Origin: Sphaerochaeta halotolerans
GTDB taxonomy: Bacteria; Spirochaetota; Spirochaetia; Sphaerochaetales; Sphaerochaetaceae
Length of the DNA: 64,000 bases
Assembly: GCF_003429665.1 (NCBI RefSeq)
Contig: NZ_QUWK01000012.1
Coordinates: forward strand, 31,844-95,843
Reading direction: 5' to 3'
In this document: one piece after another, positions 59,510-64,000 of the stretch
Numbering within the stretch: the first letter of the stretch is position 1
Layout: every line of letters begins with the position of its first letter
Made by a program: the position numbers and the translations under genes
Notes under the pieces: model-generated
What the model was told of the DNA's origin: nothing
Databases searched by the model: none
What the model saw: the letters and a program-made list of their open reading frames with translations, nothing else

Positions 59510-59539
59510 AAGGGAACCTACCAGACGGTAGGCTCCCTT
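59510..59539 (-). terminator. Terminator of the tRNA-Lys/tRNA-Glu transcript
   Basis: 13-position stem AAGGGAGCCTACC-gtct-GGTAGGTTCCCTT (one mismatch) followed by TTCCTTTC on the minus strand. Confidence 0.75.
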
Positions 59540-59542
59540 AAG

Positions 59543-59614
59543 CATCTCCTAGGGGAATTGAACCCCTGTTGTCGGGATGAAAACCCGATGTCCTAACCAC
59601 TAGACGAAGGAGAC
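59543..59614 (-). tRNA. tRNA-Glu (anticodon UUC)
   Basis: GTCTCCTTCGTCTAGTGGTTAGGACATCGGGTTTTCATCCCGACAACAGGGGTTCAATTCCCCTAGGAGATG cloverleaf. Confidence 0.93.
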
Positions 59615-59644
59615 AAAACAAGCATGTTAAAAACAGAGGCAAGA

Positions 59645-59717
59645 TGAGCCGCACAGGATTCGGACCTGTGACCCACGCCTTAAAAGGGCGTTGCTCTACC
59701 AGCTGAGCTAGCGGCCC
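59645..59717 (-). tRNA. tRNA-Lys (anticodon UUU)
   Basis: GGGCCGCTAGCTCAGCTGGTAGAGCAACGCCCTTTTAAGGCGTGGGTCACAGGTCCGAATCCTGTGCGGCTCA. Confidence 0.95.
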
Positions 59718-59731
59718 TTGCAACGTAATGG

Positions 59732-59761
59732 ACTATACCAGAGAGCTCAAAAGGGTGTCAA
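59732..59761 (-). promoter_or_regulatory. Candidate sigma70 promoter of the tRNA operon
   Basis: TTGACA-18 bp-TATAGT on the minus strand. Confidence 0.7.
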
Positions 59762-59860
59762 CTACTTGAGATGAATTATTGCTACATCAAGTGTGCTCCC
59801 CGATTGCTCTCTGTTGATACGGTGTTCCTGCCTTCAAACATTACGAATCGGATGGCGACC

Positions 59861-60790
59861 TCAAGCATACAACGCTGATGCGATTACCACCGCAACAATG
59901 GAGATAAGCGTATCCAAAGACAGGGTATTGTCTACATAATCAGATTCACCTTTCTCATCAGTGCGCATATAGATTGATATGATAAACGGTGGGGGTGTAA
60001 GGAACATCGTCATCAGCGCAACTTGGTACATTTTGTCCATTCCCAACAAGGAATCGACAACCAACACATTAAGAAGGAGTGCAAAAAGGATAAGCAACAC
60101 CCTTCTTGCAAGGATTGTCTTCAGCGATTTTCCTATCAATTCTTTCCTGATGTGGATTCCGTATCCGATGGTAATTGCAATGAGGGGAACCGTTAATCGG
60201 GCAAGTAGGTCAATCGTTTCAGCGAGCGTATCCCAAATGGGAGAACTCGGGACTTGTGGAGCAATGAAACTGGTTGCAAGACCAGCCAAAATTGCAAGTA
60301 TTACCGGACTGGTGAGAATTCTTCTCAGCAAGTCACTGCCTTTTGCTGTCCCATCACGATGCTTGATCAGCAATGCCATCAAAACAGTAAAAACAAAAAT
60401 CACTTGCCCAAGATCGACTAATGCAATCTTTCCAAGGTGTGCTTCCCCTTGGAATGATACGAACACTGCATACCCAAACATTCCCATTTCAAATCCAGTC
60501 ATCATCAAGGCAAAGTAGGGACTGTGTATCTTCAGGAGCTTTCCAATATAGTGACCTAAAATCACCATGATCAGACACACGGCAAAAATGAGGACCACTA
60601 AAATTAGATAGCGACTTTCCAGTTCTATTGCCGAAAAGGCTTGAAACAGCAAAGCAGGCAATGCCAGGTCGGATACGATTCTTTTTACGTGTGACAGTGA
60701 TTCGGTGGAAAAGAAATTGGTGCGCTGGAGCGCATAACCCAACAAGAAAAGTAGTAATAGTGGTACGACTGGGAGAAGTTGTTCAATCAT
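59861..60790 (-). CDS. AEC family (auxin efflux carrier-like) transporter
   Basis: LLLFLLGYALQRTNFFSTESLSHVKRIVSDLALPALLFQAFS; two hydrophobic halves. Confidence 0.88.
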   Translation of the reverse strand: MIEQLLPVVPLLLLFLLGYALQRTNFFSTESLSHVKRIVSDLALPALLFQAFSAIELESRYLILVVLIFAVCLIMVILGHYIGKLLKIHSPYFALMMTGFEMGMFGYAVFVSFQGEAHLGKIALVDLGQVIFVFTVLMALLIKHRDGTAKGSDLLRRILTSPVILAILAGLATSFIAPQVPSSPIWDTLAETIDLLARLTVPLIAITIGYGIHIRKELIGKSLKTILARRVLLILFALLLNVLVVDSLLGMDKMYQVALMTMFLTPPPFIISIYMRTDEKGESDYVDNTLSLDTLISIVAVVIASALYA

Positions 60791-60856
60791 TGATTTCCTC
60801 TTTCAGCAATAATGATGGTTGTTGCCAATAAGTATAAAGGCTAATGATCCAAATCG

Positions 60857-62230
60857 CTAGTGGTAATGGCGGTCTTTGGGCAGTAGGTAAAGCGAGTATG
60901 CTTGTTCCATAATCTCCAGGGTTACCTCTTCCTTTCCTTCCCAGTCGGCGATTACCTGTGCAAGGGTACAACAGAGTTTTGCTCTCCTGAGACTTCTCTG
61001 GGTATGGGCCATCACTTTGCTGTAACGGGGGAACAAATGCGCTATGCCTTCCTGTTTCCGCACCGATTGCAGAGAACGAACATGTTCCATGGCTTCCATG
61101 TCAACATGAAATGCTTGGACAGATCCCGCCAGTAATGGCTCCGGTTCCAGGGCGATTGCGATGGCGAAACGGTCAAGCAATGGCCAGCCGACTTGTCCCC
61201 AGAATTGGTCAATCTGGGCATTTGTACAGCGACAAATTCCATTCGGGTTGCCCAGATTAGCACAACGGCATCCGTTCATAGCCGCTACTAAGGTACATTG
61301 AAGTGGATAATCCCCAATTTTGCATGTGTCCAGCAACTGTGAAAGTGCAGTTCTCACTTTTGGTTTCTGGTCGGAAAGTTCATCCACGAGCAGCGCACCT
61401 CCATGAGCCAGGCTTGCCCAAGGAGGGTTCCCAGAGAGTAGTCTCTGCTGGCTCATTCCCGTCTCCAGCCTCAATAGCGGAGATTCTATTTTTTTTCTCC
61501 CATGAATTGCCCAGACTTCTTGTGCCCGTTCTCCCTTAAGGGGAGGTAGCAACTGTTTGGTCCTGTTCAACAACAGGCTTTTTCCACTTCCAGGCGGTCC
61601 ATAAAACAAGAGCGGCAACTCTCCAGCTACTGCGTAGCAAAGAGCTTGCTTAGCTTCATACAATCCAAGGATGCCAGAAAAAGGATCTCCCTTCAGCGTA
61701 TGTTCCTTGCTGGCCATCCTGTTTGGTGCCTCATGTCCTGGATGACGTAACGCAAATCTCCAGAGTTGACTGAGAGCTGAGGCAATGGAGGGACACGGAA
61801 TGCAGTATTCATGGATGGGGGAGATGTTTTCTCCACTCAAAATCAATGCAATTCCAGCTTCAGTGCACAACTGTGTCAGTTCTTTCTCTAGAGGTGGGGG
61901 ACTTGTCAGGGTGCCTGATAAATCAATGGTTCCATAGAGCAGGATGGAATGGCTACTCAATGCCATAAGATTTTTTTCTATACACAGCATGGCAAGCAGA
62001 ACCGGTGCTATGATGTTATCGATGGATGCGTGGGGCGGCACTTGTATTGAAAGACGGGGAAGTGGACCTTGATAGTAAGCCCTCAATTCCTGCTTCAATC
62101 GAGATGCTTTGGCCTCACTGATCCCATGGATGGTAAAGCTGGATGTAGTTGTTGCCACCTGTACTCGGAGCAGGGTGCCTGTAAAACCGGTTCGTTGATA
62201 TCCGTATATTTGCATACCCAGTAAGGGCAA
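60857..62230 (-). CDS. ComM/YifB-like (Mg chelatase-related) AAA+ ATPase, divergent
   Basis: GLYEAKQALCYAVAGELPLLFYGPPGSGKSLLL; GALLVDELSD; CRCANLGNPNGICRCTNAQIDQFW; start possibly at internal MQIYGYQ. Confidence 0.85.
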   Translation of the reverse strand: MPLLGMQIYGYQRTGFTGTLLRVQVATTTSSFTIHGISEAKASRLKQELRAYYQGPLPRLSIQVPPHASIDNIIAPVLLAMLCIEKNLMALSSHSILLYGTIDLSGTLTSPPPLEKELTQLCTEAGIALILSGENISPIHEYCIPCPSIASALSQLWRFALRHPGHEAPNRMASKEHTLKGDPFSGILGLYEAKQALCYAVAGELPLLFYGPPGSGKSLLLNRTKQLLPPLKGERAQEVWAIHGRKKIESPLLRLETGMSQQRLLSGNPPWASLAHGGALLVDELSDQKPKVRTALSQLLDTCKIGDYPLQCTLVAAMNGCRCANLGNPNGICRCTNAQIDQFWGQVGWPLLDRFAIAIALEPEPLLAGSVQAFHVDMEAMEHVRSLQSVRKQEGIAHLFPRYSKVMAHTQRSLRRAKLCCTLAQVIADWEGKEEVTLEIMEQAYSLYLLPKDRHYH

Positions 62231-62233
62231 TCA

Positions 62234-63580
62234 TCAGGAACTCTGCTTCATGATGTAGCGGAAATGACGCATTTGTAGTCGATAGGCAAAGATAAGGAGG
62301 ATGGCTGCTGCTATCCACGCCATTGGGCTGGAAAGGATAATCCCTCTATATCCCAACAGTCCTGGGAGTGTGAAGGCAGCCAGCGCGCGAAACAACAGTT
62401 CCTGGAGGGAAGAGAGCATGGGGATCAACCCTGAGCCAAGCCCTTGGCTGGTGTTACGGAGAACGAAGATGAGCCCAAGGGGGATAAAAAAATATGAAAT
62501 AAGGGAGAGGTATTGGTTGGTTTGTTCGATAACACGGCTCTGTGAGGCATCAATGAAGAGCATGGCGAGAGAATCGCCTGCAAAGTACACCAGAAGAAAC
62601 GCTGCAAGACTGAAGAGAACGTTCAGCATAAGAGCACTTTTCAGACCTTGAGAGATTCTAAAGAGGTAGCCTCCTCCCAGATTCTGTGCGCTGTAGGTAG
62701 CCATGGCAAGGCCAAGGGTCATCAACGGCTGGGTAACCAGTTGCTCAATTCGTGTTCCGACCGAATACGCTGCAACGGTATCACTTCCAAAGGTGTTGAT
62801 GACTGACTGCACGATCATGACACCGATTGCACAGACCGAGAACTGGAGCGCACTGGGCAAACCGATGCGCAACAGCCTTGCAATCATGGGCCAGTCAATA
62901 TTCCAATCTTCTCTCTTGAGGTGCAGGATCGGGTAATGCCTATGTATATAGAAAAGACAGAGCAAGGCGGAGATTCCTTGACTGGAGACTGTGGCAAGCG
63001 CCACTCCTTTTACCCCCAACTCCAGGATGATGACAGAAACAAGGTCTCCAATGATGTTCAGCACACTTGCTATCAATAAGAAGTAGAGAGGGGATCTGCT
63101 GTCGCCCAATGCCCGGAGTATTGCCGCCAGCAGGTTGTAATAGATGGTGGCAATGATGCCCAGGTAGAGAATAACCAGATAGTCATGTGCATCCTGTATG
63201 ATATTCTCTGGGGTATTGAGTGCTTCCAACAGTGTTCGGGTGGAAGCTATAGCAAGAAAAGAAACAAGTACAGAGAGGAATAGCGCCGAGAGAATGCTCA
63301 TGGCAACAGCTTTTCGCATGCTTCTCTCATCCTTTGCCCCGAATTTCTGGCTGATGATTACTGAAAATCCTGCATTCAAGCCGATAACGAACCCAAGGAC
63401 AAAAAATGTGATCGGTCCGGTAGAGCCAACTGCTGCCAATGCCTGAACACCGATAAATCTGCCAACTACAAAGGTATCCACCATCGTATAGAATTGTTGA
63501 AAAAGATTGCCTCCAAGAATGGGAAGCATAAAAAAGAAAATCAACCGAAGAGGATTGCCCCTGGTCATATCTTGTTGCAT
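62234..63580 (-). CDS. MATE family efflux transporter
   Basis: MTRGNPLRLIFFFMLPILGGNLFQQFYTMVDTFVVGRFIGVQALAAVGSTGPI. Confidence 0.94.
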   Translation of the reverse strand: MQQDMTRGNPLRLIFFFMLPILGGNLFQQFYTMVDTFVVGRFIGVQALAAVGSTGPITFFVLGFVIGLNAGFSVIISQKFGAKDERSMRKAVAMSILSALFLSVLVSFLAIASTRTLLEALNTPENIIQDAHDYLVILYLGIIATIYYNLLAAILRALGDSRSPLYFLLIASVLNIIGDLVSVIILELGVKGVALATVSSQGISALLCLFYIHRHYPILHLKREDWNIDWPMIARLLRIGLPSALQFSVCAIGVMIVQSVINTFGSDTVAAYSVGTRIEQLVTQPLMTLGLAMATYSAQNLGGGYLFRISQGLKSALMLNVLFSLAAFLLVYFAGDSLAMLFIDASQSRVIEQTNQYLSLISYFFIPLGLIFVLRNTSQGLGSGLIPMLSSLQELLFRALAAFTLPGLLGYRGIILSSPMAWIAAAILLIFAYRLQMRHFRYIMKQSS

Positions 63581-63714
63581 TGGAACGATGCTCCTTCGAA
63601 GGGGCATCGTATCGCCAACAAAAGGTTTGGGCAAGTATCTCAAGAAAGATATTTTTTCTCACATGATTTTCCCAAAGCTACTGGACAGTAAAAGGGAAGT
63701 CCTGTATAGTCACT

Positions 63715-64000
63715 TCTTGTCGGCCTACGCCGGCCGCCGGGAAAGCTTCGCAGGGAGCTTTGGGGAAAAGGCCCGAAAGGCCTTGACTGACAGGCGGCAA
63801 ATCGGGTAAGTTGACCGAGCGCCACCCGGGAGGGGGGCGGGAAGATTTATGAAAGCAGAGCGCAGGGAAGAGATGAGAACAGGAAGGAAGCAACCCTAGG
63901 TGGGGCTTCCCAGTCAATTCACAAGAATGAAGAACGATAGTGTAACAAGCTACGTTCGTGCGAGAATTACAGGGAAAACTTACAAGCAATGCAAGCCGGG
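63715..64000. other. Non-coding, structured purine-rich region (possible ncRNA or 5' part of a group II-type retroelement; unresolved)
   Basis: Hairpins AAAGCT..AGCTTT and AAGGCC-cgaa-GGCCTT; GGAAGGAAGC motif; no convincing ORF; runs off the window. Confidence 0.35.

Noticed and set aside
59265-59531. 88-aa plus-strand ORF after the antiporter (and a 54-aa frame MKLPEDHPVF... at 59377-59541)
   Set aside because: No recognisable family, no good RBS for the 88-aa frame, and both run into the minus-strand tRNA terminator hairpin (59510-59539)
63850-63900. SRP RNA suggested by GGAAGGAAGCA near the right edge
   Set aside because: The required UCC-GGAA-GGA apical stem of SRP helix 8 is not present
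63678-63989. 103-aa minus-strand ORF at the right edge
   Set aside because: Composition (Pro/Ser/Leu/Cys-rich) looks like the antisense of a purine-rich structured region, not a protein
1-64000. CRISPR arrays, prophage, IS elements
   Set aside because: No regularly spaced repeats, transposase, integrase or phage structural genes seen apart from the unresolved right-edge block

Overview
This 64 kb window looks like an ordinary, densely coded chromosomal segment of a spirochaete, probably Sphaerochaeta/Treponema-like. That placement is inferred from gene order and protein character, not from a search. About 55 protein genes are supported: a TCA branch (aconitase 3' end, icd, gltA), argG, an ABC exporter, hflKC, metG, FemAB-like, murD, the rpsF-ssb-rpsR-rplI-dnaB block, the rpsB-tsf-frr-uppS-cdsA-dxr-rseP block, maf, an ABC-F ATPase, aroDE/aroC/aroK with an XPB-type helicase pair, dgt/nrdR, a queuosine-precursor transporter, mfd, trmB, two EF-G paralogs, a Zn/Cd-type P-type ATPase, an AraD/isomerase pair, ALDH, an M42 peptidase, a cation/proton antiporter, a ComM-like AAA protein and a MATE transporter. 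tRNA-Glu(UUC) and tRNA-Lys(UUU) lie on the minus strand near 59.6 kb. There are no CRISPR arrays, no obvious prophage and no complete transposon. The most useful non-coding observations are: (1) a fluoride (crcB-type) riboswitch in front of the cation/proton antiporter at 57.9 kb; (2) an unannotated 29-aa basic protein at 15.7 kb resembling the AURKAIP1/COX24 (mS38/bS22-like) family; (3) a SmtB-type alpha-5 zinc-site ArsR regulator plus an 8-4-8 palindrome over the P-type ATPase promoter; (4) a terminator-like hairpin with a T7 tract in the leader of the araD operon; (5) a probable leaderless metG transcript; (6) a hairpin-packed intergenic region between icd and gltA; and (7) a structured, non-coding, purine-rich block at the right edge that could be the start of a retroelement or ncRNA. 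All calls were made by reading the sequence; no database search was run.
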